Assembly: GCA_963820055.1 (NCBI GenBank)
Contig: CAWFYJ010000003.1
Location: forward strand, 496,001-560,000
DNA: 64,000 nucleotides
DNA from: RHKX01 sp963820055
Lineage (GTDB): Bacteria; Actinomycetota; Thermoleophilia; Solirubrobacterales; 70-9
Direction of reading: 5' to 3'
A program made the translations under genes and the position numbers. Under the pieces are notes generated by a model. It did not search any database and had not been told where the DNA came from. It was given only the letters and a program-made list of their open reading frames with translations. How positions within the stretch are numbered: position 1 is the first letter of the stretch; every line of letters starts with the position of its first letter. Shown in pieces: positions 1 to 8,094 of this stretch.

Positions 1-203
1 TCGCCCTCCTGCCCGCCCGACGACGAGACGTCGAGGACGATGTCGAGGACGCCGCTGTCGGTGCCTCCACCGCCCCCCAGCGCCTTGTCGAGCACCTCCT
101 GCGGATCGGCGTCGGAACCGCTGCTGCCGCCGCATCCGGACAGGACGCCGACGATCGCGAGGGCGACGATCAGCAGCAGCGCAAGTGTGGTTCGAGTACG
201 CAA
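1..203 (-). CDS. Lipoprotein, N-terminal part (runs off the window start)
   Basis: The reading frame opens at a TTG at 203 and continues off the left edge, giving about 67 visible residues. It begins MRTRTTLALLLIVALAIVGV and then a lipobox LSGC, so this is a type II signal peptide with the lipidated Cys at about residue 24. A Gly/Ser-rich linker follows. The visible mature part is reminiscent of LppX/LprG-like lipid-binding lipoproteins, but too little is present to assign a family. It is divergent from the ArsA-like gene, with a gap of about 50 bases. The start codon is chosen because it places the hydrophobic signal directly at the N terminus. Confidence 0.7.
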   Translation of the reverse strand, partial: MRTRTTLALLLIVALAIVGVLSGCGGSSGSDADPQEVLDKALGGGGGTDSGVLDIVLDVSSSGGQEG

Positions 204-256
204 GAAAACCGGTGCCCGTCCCGCTTGATCGGGCGCGGTCAGAGTACCCTGGATGC

Positions 257-1555
257 GTGCCGGTCGCCGACGAGAGCGGGCCGAACCTCCCGAGGACGAT
301 CCTCTACACGGGCAAGGGGGGCGTCGGCAAGACGAGCGTCGCCGCAGCGACGGCGCGCCGCTGCGCCGCCGACGGCCTGCGGACGATCGTTCTCTCGACC
401 GATCCGGCCCACAGCCTCGGCGATTCGCTCGAGCAGGAGCTCGGTCCCGAGCCGCGCGAGATCGCCCCGCTGCTCTGGGCCCAGCAGATCGAGGCGCAGG
501 CGGAGATGGAGGAGAACTGGGCGGCCGTGCGCGACTGGCTCGGCCGGGTCCTCGCCGATCGCGGCGTGCTCGGGGTCGCGGCCGAGGAGCTGACCGTCCC
601 GCCCGGCATGGACGAGCTCTTCAGCCTGCTCCAGATCCGCGCCCATCACGCGAGCGGTGACTACGACGTGATCATCGTCGACTGCGCCCCGACCGGCGAG
701 ACCCTCCGGCTCCTGTCCTTCCCCGACGTCGCCCGCTGGTGGCTCGACAAGGTCCTCCCCTGGGAGCGGCGGCTCGTCTCCGCCGCACGACCCTTCGCGC
801 GGACGTTCCTCGACGTCCCGCTCCCCGGCGACGACGTCTTCGCCGACGTCCAGCGGCTCGTCGGCAACCTGATCGCGATGAACGAGATCCTCCGCGATCG
901 CGAGCGGACCTCGATCCGGCTCGTCATGAACCCGGACCGGATGGTGATCCGCGAGGCCCAGCGGACGTTCACCTACCTCAACCTCTACGGCTACCTGACC
1001 GACGCGGTCGTCGTCAACCGGGTCTTCCCCGAGGAGGTCTCGGACTCGTACTTCGGCGCCTGGCGCGACCGCCAGCGCGAGCAGATCGAGGCGGTCCGCG
1101 AGGGGTTCTCCCCGGTGCCGATGCTGCAGGCGCGCTACTTCCCCGAGGAGGTCGTCGGCCCGGCGATGCTCGACCGCCTCGGCGACGAGCTGTTCGCGGG
1201 CGACCGGGCCGAGCGTCTCATGCACGCCGAGCTCGCCCAGCGGATCACGTCCGAGAACGGCCGCACCGTGCTCGCGATCCCGGTTCCCTTCGCGGACCGC
1301 TCCGAGCTCGACCTCAGCAAGGTCGGCCAGGAGCTGATCGTCCGGGCCGGCCGCGAGAAGCGGACTATCATCCTGCCCTCTGCGCTGGCCAGGCACCGCC
1401 CGGTCGGCGCCCGTCTCGAATCCGGCACGCTCGAGGTGAGCTTCGAAGATGACCGCCCCCGACGAGCAGAGCAACCCGCCCCCGCCGCCGACGGAGGGGA
1501 CCGAGATCCCGTTCCGGGACGAGCCGGGTCCGGGCGCGACCGGCAGCGGGCCTGA
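257..1555 (+). CDS. ArsA/GET3-family ATPase
   Basis: A P-loop ATPase of the ArsA/GET3 (TRC40) family. About fifteen residues after the start comes a deviant Walker A, GKGGVGKT, followed by the switch-like DPAHSLGDS and a DCAPTGETLRLL segment, all hallmarks of the family. Only one ATPase domain is present (432 aa), unlike the duplicated E. coli ArsA. No CXXC dimerisation motif is visible. The GTG at 257 is preferred over the ATG at 185 because the region between is uncharacteristic and overlaps the divergent lipoprotein start. The last 35 residues are an Arg/Pro-rich tail overlapping the next gene by 107 bases, so the native stop may lie near 1450. There is no ars-operon gene nearby, so arsenite transport is not implied. 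Confidence 0.85.
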   Translation: MPVADESGPNLPRTILYTGKGGVGKTSVAAATARRCAADGLRTIVLSTDPAHSLGDSLEQELGPEPREIAPLLWAQQIEAQAEMEENWAAVRDWLGRVLADRGVLGVAAEELTVPPGMDELFSLLQIRAHHASGDYDVIIVDCAPTGETLRLLSFPDVARWWLDKVLPWERRLVSAARPFARTFLDVPLPGDDVFADVQRLVGNLIAMNEILRDRERTSIRLVMNPDRMVIREAQRTFTYLNLYGYLTDAVVVNRVFPEEVSDSYFGAWRDRQREQIEAVREGFSPVPMLQARYFPEEVVGPAMLDRLGDELFAGDRAERLMHAELAQRITSENGRTVLAIPVPFADRSELDLSKVGQELIVRAGREKRTIILPSALARHRPVGARLESGTLEVSFEDDRPRRAEQPAPAADGGDRDPVPGRAGSGRDRQRA

Positions 1556-1820
1556 GCCCGGCCCGGGCGGCCCCGACTGGACGGCCGGTTACGACTGGAC
1601 GGCCACCCATCACGCCGATTCGCGCTGCCTGGAGCTCTGCCCGATCTGCCGCGGCGCCGAGATCCTCCGCGGCGCCGGCGGCCCGGAGCTGCGTGGCCAG
1701 CTCGACGACGTCGGTCGCGAGGCGCTGCTGACCCTGCGCTCGCTCGTCGACCACTACCTCGAGCGGATCGACCAGAGGCCCAGCGACGCCGACCGGGTCC
1801 AGCACATCCCGATCGACTGA
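1449..1820 (+). CDS. Small hypothetical protein with a CPIC motif
   Basis: A 123-residue protein starting at an ATG with GAGGTGAG about ten bases upstream. The first 40 residues are a Pro/Gly-rich disordered linker. The second half carries a CLELCPICRGAE segment that could be half of a zinc knuckle, then a helical LRGQLDDVGREALLTLRSL stretch. It overlaps the end of the ArsA-like gene, so the two are probably co-transcribed. A role in partner with the ATPase is possible, but nothing in the sequence proves one. Confidence 0.65.
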   Translation: MTAPDEQSNPPPPPTEGTEIPFRDEPGPGATGSGPEPGPGGPDWTAGYDWTATHHADSRCLELCPICRGAEILRGAGGPELRGQLDDVGREALLTLRSLVDHYLERIDQRPSDADRVQHIPID

Positions 1821-1832
1821 CCGGGGCCGGGC

Positions 1833-2247
1833 TCAGCCCTCGCCGGGGCCGGGGAGCTCGGCGATCAGCTTCCGGTCGTGCTCGTAGTCGAGGCGCTCGG
1901 CCGCGGCCGCGGGCGCCAGCCAGTCGAGGACGTCGACCTCCTCGTTGGGCGTGAACTCGCCCTCGCGCGGCTCCATCAGCCAGTAGCGGACGGTCTTGCG
2001 GCGGCCTTTGCGGTCGCGGTAGGTCGTCGCCGAGAGCTCGTCGCCGAGCTCGCAGCGGAAGCCCGTCTCCTCCTCGACCTCCCGGAGGGCGCCCTCCTCG
2101 AAGCTCTCGCCGGCCTCCAGCTTGCCCTTCGGAAGCGACCAGTCGTCGTAGCGCGGGCGGTGGACGACGGCGATCTCGACTCCGTGCGCCCGATCCGCGG
2201 ACGACGACGCCGCCCCCGGCCCTAACCTCGCCGTCGCGCTTCGCCAT
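1833..2247 (-). CDS. NUDIX hydrolase, single frameshift near the N terminus
   Basis: A perfect Nudix box (G-x5-E-x7-REVEEETGF) is present, so this hydrolyses a nucleoside diphosphate linked to another group; the YDDWSLPKGKLE context is common in actinobacterial MutT-like proteins. The N-terminal strand MAKRDGEVRAGGGVVVR is encoded from the ATG at 2247, but the rest (HGVEIAVVHRP onwards) is in another frame. A one-base shift therefore lies near 2175-2200. Both sides match the family, so sequence error or a very recent mutation is likely. The ATG is one base downstream of the MTA/SAH deaminase stop, making this the last gene of the carH operon. Confidence 0.8.
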
Positions 2248-2248
2248 G

Positions 2249-3505
2249 TCAGCCCACCAACCCGAGCCGGCGGCCCTGGGCCCGTGCGCGTTCGAGGATC
2301 TCGGCCTCGCCCTCGACGACGCCGCCGCTCATCAGCACGCGGCCGGCGACGATCGTCGTGTCGACGACCGAGCCCGATGACGCATAGACGAGCCCCGCTT
2401 CGAGGGAGCCGAAGCCGAGCTCGTGGCCGTCGGTCCGGACCAGCAGGAGGTCGGCGGGCGCTCCCGCCTCGATCGGCGTCGCGCCCAACAGTGGCGCCCG
2501 GGCACCGGTCGCGATCGCGAGAGTCTCGGCGGCGGGGCTGGCGCCGGCGTCGAAGGCGATGTGCTTCTGGCCGAGGGCGAAGTGCTTGGCGTCTGCGAGC
2601 AGGTCGAGCGAGTTGTTCGAGCCCGCCCCGTCGGTGCCGAGCCCGACCGGCAGGCCGTGCCGCTGTGCGGCGGCGAGGTCGAAGATCCGCCCGACCGCGA
2701 GCTTCATGTTGGCGACCGGGTTCGAGACGACCGTCGCACCGGCGGCGGCGATCAGCTCGCGCTCCTCGTCGGTCAGCCAGACCGCGTGGGCGAGCAGCGT
2801 CCGCGGTCCGAGCAGCCCAACCCGGTCGAGGAGCTCGATCGGCCGGATGCCATGGGCGGCGACGCAGTCGTCGACCTCGCCCCGGGTCTCCGACGCGTGG
2901 ATCTGGATCGGAATGCCGAGCCGCTCGGACTCCTCGGCGATCCAGCCGAGCGACTCCGGCGAAACCGTGTAGATCGCGTGCGGGGCGAGCGACGGCGCGG
3001 TTACGAAGCTCGTGACCGAGTCGATCGCCTCGAGCCCCTCGGCGGCGGCCCGCTTGAGGTCGTCGAGGCCGGCCGGGTCGCCGCCGTCGAGCAGCGGCGG
3101 GCCGATCGTCGCGCGGACGCCGGCGTCGGTGACGGCGCGAGCGACTGCTCCGGGCCGCCAGTACATGTCCCAGAAGCGGACGGTGCCGGTCCTGATCATC
3201 TCGGCGCACGCGAGGCGGGTGCCCCAGTAGACGTCGTCGTCGTTCAGCTTCGCCTCAGCCGGCCAGATGTGATTCTGCAGCCAGTCCATCAGCGGCAGGT
3301 CGTCGGCGTAGCCCCGGAACAGCGTCATCGCCGCGTGCGTGTGGCCGTTCACGAACCCGGGGACGATCGCCGTGCCGGCGCCCTCGATCCGCTCGTCGCC
3401 CGCCTCGGCGGTCACGTCCGGGCCGAGGGCGGCGATCGTCCCGCCCTCGATTCGCAGGCCGGCGGGCTCGCCGTCGAGCGTCGCGCCCTCGATCGCCAGC
3501 GCCAT
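2249..3505 (-). CDS. mtaD: 5'-methylthioadenosine/S-adenosylhomocysteine deaminase
   Basis: A 418-residue amidohydrolase of the MTA/SAH deaminase group, which turns methylthioadenosine into methylthioinosine or SAH into S-inosylhomocysteine. Metal ligands are all visible: HTH at 55-57, H203 in QIHASE, H240 and D292 in GTDGAGSNN, with the proton-shuttle E206. The C-terminal strand KADLLLV-like segment of the composite domain is also present. The ATG overlaps the phosphorylase stop by one base (TGATG), giving translational coupling. Deaminase plus phosphorylase fits the route MTA to methylthioinosine to hypoxanthine and methylthioribose-1-phosphate. Preference between MTA, SAH and 5'-deoxyadenosine cannot be read from sequence. 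Confidence 0.9.
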   Translation of the reverse strand: MALAIEGATLDGEPAGLRIEGGTIAALGPDVTAEAGDERIEGAGTAIVPGFVNGHTHAAMTLFRGYADDLPLMDWLQNHIWPAEAKLNDDDVYWGTRLACAEMIRTGTVRFWDMYWRPGAVARAVTDAGVRATIGPPLLDGGDPAGLDDLKRAAAEGLEAIDSVTSFVTAPSLAPHAIYTVSPESLGWIAEESERLGIPIQIHASETRGEVDDCVAAHGIRPIELLDRVGLLGPRTLLAHAVWLTDEERELIAAAGATVVSNPVANMKLAVGRIFDLAAAQRHGLPVGLGTDGAGSNNSLDLLADAKHFALGQKHIAFDAGASPAAETLAIATGARAPLLGATPIEAGAPADLLLVRTDGHELGFGSLEAGLVYASSGSVVDTTIVAGRVLMSGGVVEGEAEILERARAQGRRLGLVG

Positions 3506-4227
3506 CAGTCGCCCGTCCCCGCGCCCTCGAGCTCGGCCGCCACGACCTCGATCGCCGCCGTCAGCCGCGAGCGGTTCAGCGCCTTGCCGGCCTCGAACTC
3601 GGCGACGGACAGCGGCTCTGCGGCGATGCCGTTCGCGAGGTTGTCGACGACGCAGACCGCGGCGTAGGCGATCCCCATCTCGCGGGCGATGACGCACTCG
3701 GAGGCGATCGTCATCCCGATCACGTGGGCGTGGGCGGCGATCAGCCGGATCTCCGCGGGGGTCTCGAAGCGCGGGCCGATCGCCTGCCAGTAAACGCCGC
3801 CGTCGATCACGTCCGGCTCGGCGACCCGGTCCCAGACGTCGAGCATCGCCCGCCGCCACCCGGCGTCGAAGCCGGGTACCTGTTCGCCGCCGTGGTGGTC
3901 GTGCAGCGACAGGCCCAGGTGCAGAGCGATGAAATCGTCCGGACAGAGGAAGGTGCCGACGCCGAGCTCGGTCCGCAGGCCGCCGACCGAGCCGATCGCC
4001 ATCGCCCGGTCGCAATCGAGCTCGGCGAGAGCCGCGAAGTTCCGCGGGTGGTCGAGATGGGCGGCCGTCGTGTAGCGGTCGAGGCCGTGACGCTGGAGGA
4101 GGACCTGATCGCCGCGCTCGTGGACGCGGACGGAACCGTGCTCGGTCTCGACGTCGCGCGACTCGAACCCGGCCGCCGGATCGCTGCCGAGGATCGAGTG
4201 CCCACCGATCAGAGCAAGTCGTCCCAT
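3505..4227 (-). CDS. Methylthioadenosine/methylthioinosine phosphorylase family protein
   Basis: A 240-residue nucleoside phosphorylase of the MTAP/PNP superfamily. It starts MGRLALIGGHSILG, which corresponds to the family IGGSG phosphate loop although the motif is degenerate. The later GPRFETPAEIR and VIGMTIASECVIAREMGI segments line the substrate pocket in MTA and MTI phosphorylases. Coupled to the deaminase gene immediately downstream, it most likely cleaves methylthioinosine, as in the Pseudomonas deaminase/phosphorylase route, rather than MTA directly. The substrate is an inference from context. Confidence 0.82.
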   Translation of the reverse strand: MGRLALIGGHSILGSDPAAGFESRDVETEHGSVRVHERGDQVLLQRHGLDRYTTAAHLDHPRNFAALAELDCDRAMAIGSVGGLRTELGVGTFLCPDDFIALHLGLSLHDHHGGEQVPGFDAGWRRAMLDVWDRVAEPDVIDGGVYWQAIGPRFETPAEIRLIAAHAHVIGMTIASECVIAREMGIAYAAVCVVDNLANGIAAEPLSVAEFEAGKALNRSRLTAAIEVVAAELEGAGTGD

Positions 4228-4236
4228 TCCCTGATC

Positions 4237-4629
4237 CTATTCGCCGCGTTCGAACGCCTCGAGGCGGCGCAGCACGTCGCCCGCAGGGACGCTCGCCGCA
4301 CCCGCCGCCTTCACCGAATTGCGCAGCCGCCGGTCGCTCGTCGCGACGACGATGCTCCCGGGGTCGGGATCGGCGCGGATCCGGGCGAGGATCTCGCGGT
4401 CGGCGGCGTCGGGGCCGCCCGGGGCGAATCCGACGGTGGCCGTCGCCGCCGCCGCCTCGACGCGCCGGTGCGGCTTCCCGTCGAAGACGACGGTCAGCTC
4501 AATTCCGGAGGTCGCCGCGAACGCGTCGAGACGGGCGGTCAGGCCGGCCATCGCCGCAGGCCGGTCGCGCCACCAGCCGTCCGGGCGCGAGCCGAGCACG
4601 TTCATCCCGTCGACGATCAGCCGTTCCAC
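4237..4629 (-). CDS. NYN/YacP-like PIN-fold nuclease domain protein
   Basis: A 130-residue single-domain protein. The N terminus reads MERLIVDGMNVLGSRPDGWW, with the first acidic residue of a PIN/NYN active site. VVFDGKP and VVATSDRRLRN supply the later acidic positions, matching YacP/NYN RNA-processing nucleases. It lies between the phosphorylase (9 bases) and carH (28 bases), on the same strand, so it is likely part of the carH transcript. Its RNA target is unknown. Confidence 0.8.
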   Translation of the reverse strand: MERLIVDGMNVLGSRPDGWWRDRPAAMAGLTARLDAFAATSGIELTVVFDGKPHRRVEAAAATATVGFAPGGPDAADREILARIRADPDPGSIVVATSDRRLRNSVKAAGAASVPAGDVLRRLEAFERGE

Positions 4630-4657
4630 ACGGCGACCGTACCGGCGGGGACGCCGC

Positions 4658-5548
4658 TCAGGCGGCCAGCGAGCCGGCGGCGGCGACCGGATCGTCGGCG
4701 AGGACGGCCGCCCCCATCCGGGCGGCGGCCTCCGTGGTCGCGCCGGGGCCGGCCAACAGGAGCTGGGAGCGGGAGGCGAGGGTCGCGAGCTCGCCGGCGA
4801 CGTCCTCGATCAGGTCCTCGTCCATCGCGCAGACGACGACTGCGTCCGGCTCGATCTCCTCGGCGCACGCATTTATCGTGCTGATCGGCGTGTCGGCGCC
4901 GAGGAACGTCACCCGCCAGCCGAGGCCGCGCAGGGCGACGCCGAAGCCGACGAGACCGAGGTCGTGGAACTCGCCGGGCGGGCAGGCGAGCAGGGCCAGA
5001 CTGCCGGCGCCGCCGCCCCAGCCCCGCGCCAGGCCGAGCATCCGGCCGCGGAGGACGTTGCTGGCGAAGTGCTCCTGCCCGATCGTCACGTCGCCGTCGA
5101 CCCAGCCTTCGCCGAGCAGCCGCAGGGTGGGAAGGGCGATCTCGCTGACGAAGGCGTCGGCGCTGAGGGCGGCGAGGGCGCGGTCCATGATCCGCTCCGC
5201 CTCCTCGTTGTCGAACGCCAGGAGCGCCTCGAGCAGGTCGGCCCGGAGCTGCGGGGCCTGGGCGGTGTCGCTGCCGGCGGCGTCGCCGTCGATTTCCGCG
5301 GCGGCACCGAGGACGCGCTCGGCGGCTTCGGCGGGCGCCAGACCCTGTCCGATCAGGGAGACCATCGACCGCAGCCGGCGCTCGTCGGAGGCCGAGTAGA
5401 GGCGGTATCCGGAGCTGCCCCGCTGCGGGGTGACGACGCCGTAACGGCGCTCCCAGGCGCGCAGCGTGGCGGTCGGAAGGCCGGCGCGCCGCGCCAGCTC
5501 TCCGATCCGGATCAGCGGTTCTCCCTGGATTGAACGAACCTTTGACAT
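4658..5548 (-). CDS. carH: B12-dependent MerR-family light-responsive repressor, CarH/LitR type
   Basis: A 296-residue regulator. Residues 12-80 form a MerR winged helix (IRIGELARRAGLPTATLRAW, then ERRYGVVTP). Residues about 100-175 form the four-helix cap with the CarH signature W149-x9-E159-H160. The cobalamin-binding Rossmann domain carries E193-x-H195-x-x-G, whose His is the lower cobalt ligand. This is the architecture of adenosylcobalamin photoreceptors that bind DNA in the dark and release it in light. The residue after the signature Trp is Val150, where Thermus CarH has the His used as second ligand after illumination. Its start codon sits inside an operator-like triple repeat, implying autoregulation. 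It heads a five-gene operon and is divergent from the SDR gene. Confidence 0.9.
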   Translation of the reverse strand: MSKVRSIQGEPLIRIGELARRAGLPTATLRAWERRYGVVTPQRGSSGYRLYSASDERRLRSMVSLIGQGLAPAEAAERVLGAAAEIDGDAAGSDTAQAPQLRADLLEALLAFDNEEAERIMDRALAALSADAFVSEIALPTLRLLGEGWVDGDVTIGQEHFASNVLRGRMLGLARGWGGGAGSLALLACPPGEFHDLGLVGFGVALRGLGWRVTFLGADTPISTINACAEEIEPDAVVVCAMDEDLIEDVAGELATLASRSQLLLAGPGATTEAAARMGAAVLADDPVAAAGSLAA

Positions 5549-5562
5549 ACCTTGAACATAGC
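5530..5562. promoter_or_regulatory. Probable CarH operator: three tandem 11-bp direct repeats
   Basis: Three abutting 11-mers are seen: TTGAACGAACC (5530-5540), TTTGACATACC (5541-5551) and TTGAACATAGC (5552-5562). The second and third fit nTnnACAnnnn, the spacing and consensus I recall for the Thermus CarH operator, and the first differs at one position. The middle repeat contains the -35 hexamer of the SDR promoter, and the carH ATG lies in it too. Binding would therefore block both divergent genes. Confidence 0.75.
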
Positions 5563-5571
5563 TGCTAGCCT
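5542..5571 (+). promoter_or_regulatory. Promoter of the SDR/lipid gene cluster
   Basis: A consensus -35 TTGACA (5542-5547) is followed after 18 bases by TAGCCT (5566-5571), a reasonable -10. The expected transcript start is about five bases before the SDR ATG at 5583, so the leader would be very short. AGGAG lies only three bases before the ATG. The -35 is covered by the middle CarH repeat. Confidence 0.65.
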
Positions 5572-5582
5572 CGTAGGAGTCA

Positions 5583-6593
5583 ATGAACGACGCAGTGAAA
5601 TCCCTGACCGGCTCCGGCGCCGTCGACTGGCTGCTCGACCGGACGGTGCTTCCGGGCTTCAGCTCGATCGGCTACCGCGTCCGCGGCCTCGCCGGCTCCT
5701 CCCCCGACCCCGAGGGCCGGCTGCGCGGCCGCGACGTCGTCGTCACCGGCGCCAACTCGGGCATCGGCGCGGCCGCCGTCGAGCAGTTCGCCGCCCTCGG
5801 CGCCCGCGTCCACATGGTCGTCCGCAACCCCGAGCGTGGCGAGGACGCGAGGGCGCGGATCAGCGAGGCGACCGGGAGCGACGATCTCCACCTCCATCGC
5901 TGCGACCTCTCATCGCTGGAGTCGGTGCGCGCCCTGGCGAGCGAGCTCAACGAGGAGCTCGCCGGCGGTATCACGGCGCTCGTTCACAACGCCGGGGTCC
6001 TCACCCAAGAGCGCGAGATCAGCGCCGACGGCTACGAGCTGACGCTCGCCACCCACGTCCTCGGCCCGGTGCTGCTGACCGAGCTGCTCACCCCCGCACT
6101 GGCGGCCGGCGCACCCTCGAAGGTCGTCTTCGTCACCTCGGGCGGGATGTACACCGAGAAGCTCGACGCCGACGACCTCGAGCTCACTCACCGCGACTTC
6201 GACGGCCCCGCCTTCTACGCCCACGCGAAGCGGATCCAGGTGATCCTCGCCGGCATGCTCGACGAGCAGCTCGAGCCGCAGGGCATCACCGTCCACGCCA
6301 TGCATCCGGGCTGGGCCGACACCCCGGGCGTCGTCGAGGCGCTGCCGCGTTTCCACTCGACCCTCGGACCGATCCTTCGCACCCCGGCGCAGGGCGCCGA
6401 CACGATCGTCTGGCTCGCCGCCTCCGACGAGGCCGCCGCGAACGGCGGTCAGCTCTGGATGGACCGCCGCGTCCGCCCCGCCCACCGCGTCCCCTGGACG
6501 CACGAGACGGCCGTCGAGCGCGCCCGCCTCTGGGCGAAGCTCAGCGAAATCCTCGATCTCGAAGATCGCCCGGAGGTAACGGGCACCGGCTGA
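5583..6593 (+). CDS. Short-chain dehydrogenase/reductase (DHRS12-like)
   Basis: A 336-residue classical SDR. The NAD(P) site TGANSGIG lies near residue 55, followed by HNAGVL and the catalytic SSGGMY / YAHAKR (Ser, Tyr-x3-Lys). The extra N-terminal region of about 45 residues is typical of DHRS12-like oxidoreductases. It is the first gene downstream of the CarH-controlled promoter. SDRs of this kind recur in light- or singlet-oxygen-inducible clusters together with DUF1365 and CFA-like genes, so a lipid or carbonyl substrate is plausible but unproven. Confidence 0.85.
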   Translation: MNDAVKSLTGSGAVDWLLDRTVLPGFSSIGYRVRGLAGSSPDPEGRLRGRDVVVTGANSGIGAAAVEQFAALGARVHMVVRNPERGEDARARISEATGSDDLHLHRCDLSSLESVRALASELNEELAGGITALVHNAGVLTQEREISADGYELTLATHVLGPVLLTELLTPALAAGAPSKVVFVTSGGMYTEKLDADDLELTHRDFDGPAFYAHAKRIQVILAGMLDEQLEPQGITVHAMHPGWADTPGVVEALPRFHSTLGPILRTPAQGADTIVWLAASDEAAANGGQLWMDRRVRPAHRVPWTHETAVERARLWAKLSEILDLEDRPEVTGTG

Positions 6594-6730
6594 TCCCCCG
6601 CGGATCGACCGGGGTCGCCGGCGTCCTCCCCTCCCCCTGATGGACGCAGGCGGCCCCGGCCGATCCGAACCCTGCCGCCGCTTCATGCATGTAACACCGC
6701 TCCATGTTCCCTCGTCGATAGGCTCCCCCG

Positions 6731-7462
6731 ATGGCAGAAACGACCACCATCGCCGGCGAGATGACGATCGACGAGCTCGCCCGCGAGACCGGGATGACCG
6801 CCCGGAACATCCGCGCCCACCAGTCTCGGGGCCTACTCCCCGCGCCCGCCGTTCGCGCCCGGACCGGCTACTACGGCTCCGAGCACCTCGCCCGGATCAG
6901 GCTTATCCAGGACATGCAGGCCCAGGGCTTCAACCTGAAGTCGATCGAGCGCCTGCTCGACATGGGTGCGAAGAGCGGCAGCCGCGAGGCGCTCGAATTC
7001 CAGCGCTCGCTGCTCGAGCCGTTCGGCAACGAGGAGCCGGAGGTGATCGACGCCGACGGGATCGCCCAGATCTTCGGCGAGGAGCCCGACCGCAAGCTGC
7101 TCGCGAAGGCCGAGAAGATCGGCCTCATCAACCCGATCGGCGAGGAGACCTGGGAGGTTCCCTCGCCGACCCTGCTGCGCGCCGGTCGCGACCTGATCGA
7201 GCTCGGCATCCCGCTCGAGCACTCCCTCGCCGTCGGCGAGTCGATCAACAAGCACACGACCGCGATCGCCAAGGAGTTCGTCCGGCTCTTCGTCAAGGAC
7301 GTGCTGCAGCCGATCCGCAAGGACGGCAAGCCGGAGGACCTGGCGGCCGCCGGCGAAGCGGTCGAGCGACTTCGCCCCCTCGCCTCGAAGGCCGTGATGG
7401 CGAGCTTCGGCGTCGTGATGACGCAGGCCGTCGAGCGCCAGTTGCAGAAAGAGCTTCGCTAG
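6731..7462 (+). CDS. MerR-family transcriptional regulator
   Basis: A 243-residue protein with an N-terminal MerR helix-turn-helix (MTIDELARETGMTARNIRAH, then QSRGLLPAP, and GYYGSEHLARIRLIQDMQAQGF). A longer C-terminal helical domain is unlike the B12-binding domain of CarH and shows no Cys cluster for metals. Its ligand is unknown. It lies between the SDR and the lipid genes and could add a second input to the cluster. Its stop shares the tetranucleotide CTAG with the convergent HD-domain gene. Confidence 0.85.
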   Translation: MAETTTIAGEMTIDELARETGMTARNIRAHQSRGLLPAPAVRARTGYYGSEHLARIRLIQDMQAQGFNLKSIERLLDMGAKSGSREALEFQRSLLEPFGNEEPEVIDADGIAQIFGEEPDRKLLAKAEKIGLINPIGEETWEVPSPTLLRAGRDLIELGIPLEHSLAVGESINKHTTAIAKEFVRLFVKDVLQPIRKDGKPEDLAAAGEAVERLRPLASKAVMASFGVVMTQAVERQLQKELR

Positions 7463-8010
7463 CCGCCCGAGGCGGCTTCGGCGGGCACGAGCCCGGGAAG
7501 CTCGGCCGCAAGCTCGCTGAGGAATGGCAGCTCCGGGCGCCGGCTCACGTACAGCTCGAGCGTGTCCCAATAGTGCTCGAGGCGGTCGGGGTCGATCGCG
7601 CCGCCGGCTGCCGTCAGCGCCCGGGTCCGGGCGAGCTTGTCGGCGAGGTAGATCGACGCGGTGACCGACCCGCCGGCGAGAACCCGATGCCGATGCTCGT
7701 CCTTGCGCACGTGGTAGTCGGCGATCGAGATGTCCTCGGTGAGGATCGCCACGTAGCCGGCGATCTCGGTCCCGAAGCGGCTTGCGATCTCGTCCGTGGT
7801 GGCGGTGCTGTCCTCGACGATGTCGTGGAGGAACGCCGCCGCGACGGCCTCGTCGCTGAAGCCGGCTCCATCGACGAGCGCAGCGACGGCGGTCGGGTGC
7901 TCGAGGCTCGCCCCCTCCTCGAGCCCGGGGCCGTCGTAGACGCCGGCGGCGTAGGAGTAGGCGCGGTCGAGCAGATCCCGTCCGGCGATGAAGTCGGTCG
8001 CGGTCGCCAC
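7459..8010 (-). CDS. HD-domain protein (RelA/SpoT-hydrolase-like fold)
   Basis: About 183 residues starting at a GTG at 8010. LEHPTAVAALV and AAFLHDIVEDS give the H...HD pattern, and a later D (YLADKLARTRAL) completes the HD metal site, as in the hydrolase half of RelA/SpoT and related small phosphohydrolases. No synthetase or TGS domain is present. It could hydrolyse (p)ppGpp or another nucleotide; the family alone does not decide. It is opposite in strand to its neighbours, inserted between the MerR and SRPBCC genes. Confidence 0.75.
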   Translation of the reverse strand: MATATDFIAGRDLLDRAYSYAAGVYDGPGLEEGASLEHPTAVAALVDGAGFSDEAVAAAFLHDIVEDSTATTDEIASRFGTEIAGYVAILTEDISIADYHVRKDEHRHRVLAGGSVTASIYLADKLARTRALTAAGGAIDPDRLEHYWDTLELYVSRRPELPFLSELAAELPGLVPAEAASGG

Positions 8011-8094
8011 GGCGCCGAGGATAGGGCGAAAGAGCAGCGATTCGGTTCGCCGGGTGATCCGGCGGGCATCTAGACCCGAAAGAAGGAGTGACCG

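Noticed and set aside
239..1474. Long antisense reading frame (411 residues) opposite the ArsA-like gene
   Set aside because: High-GC shadow frame; Asp/Arg/Glu-rich sequence with no recognisable domain, while the plus strand encodes clear P-loop motifs.
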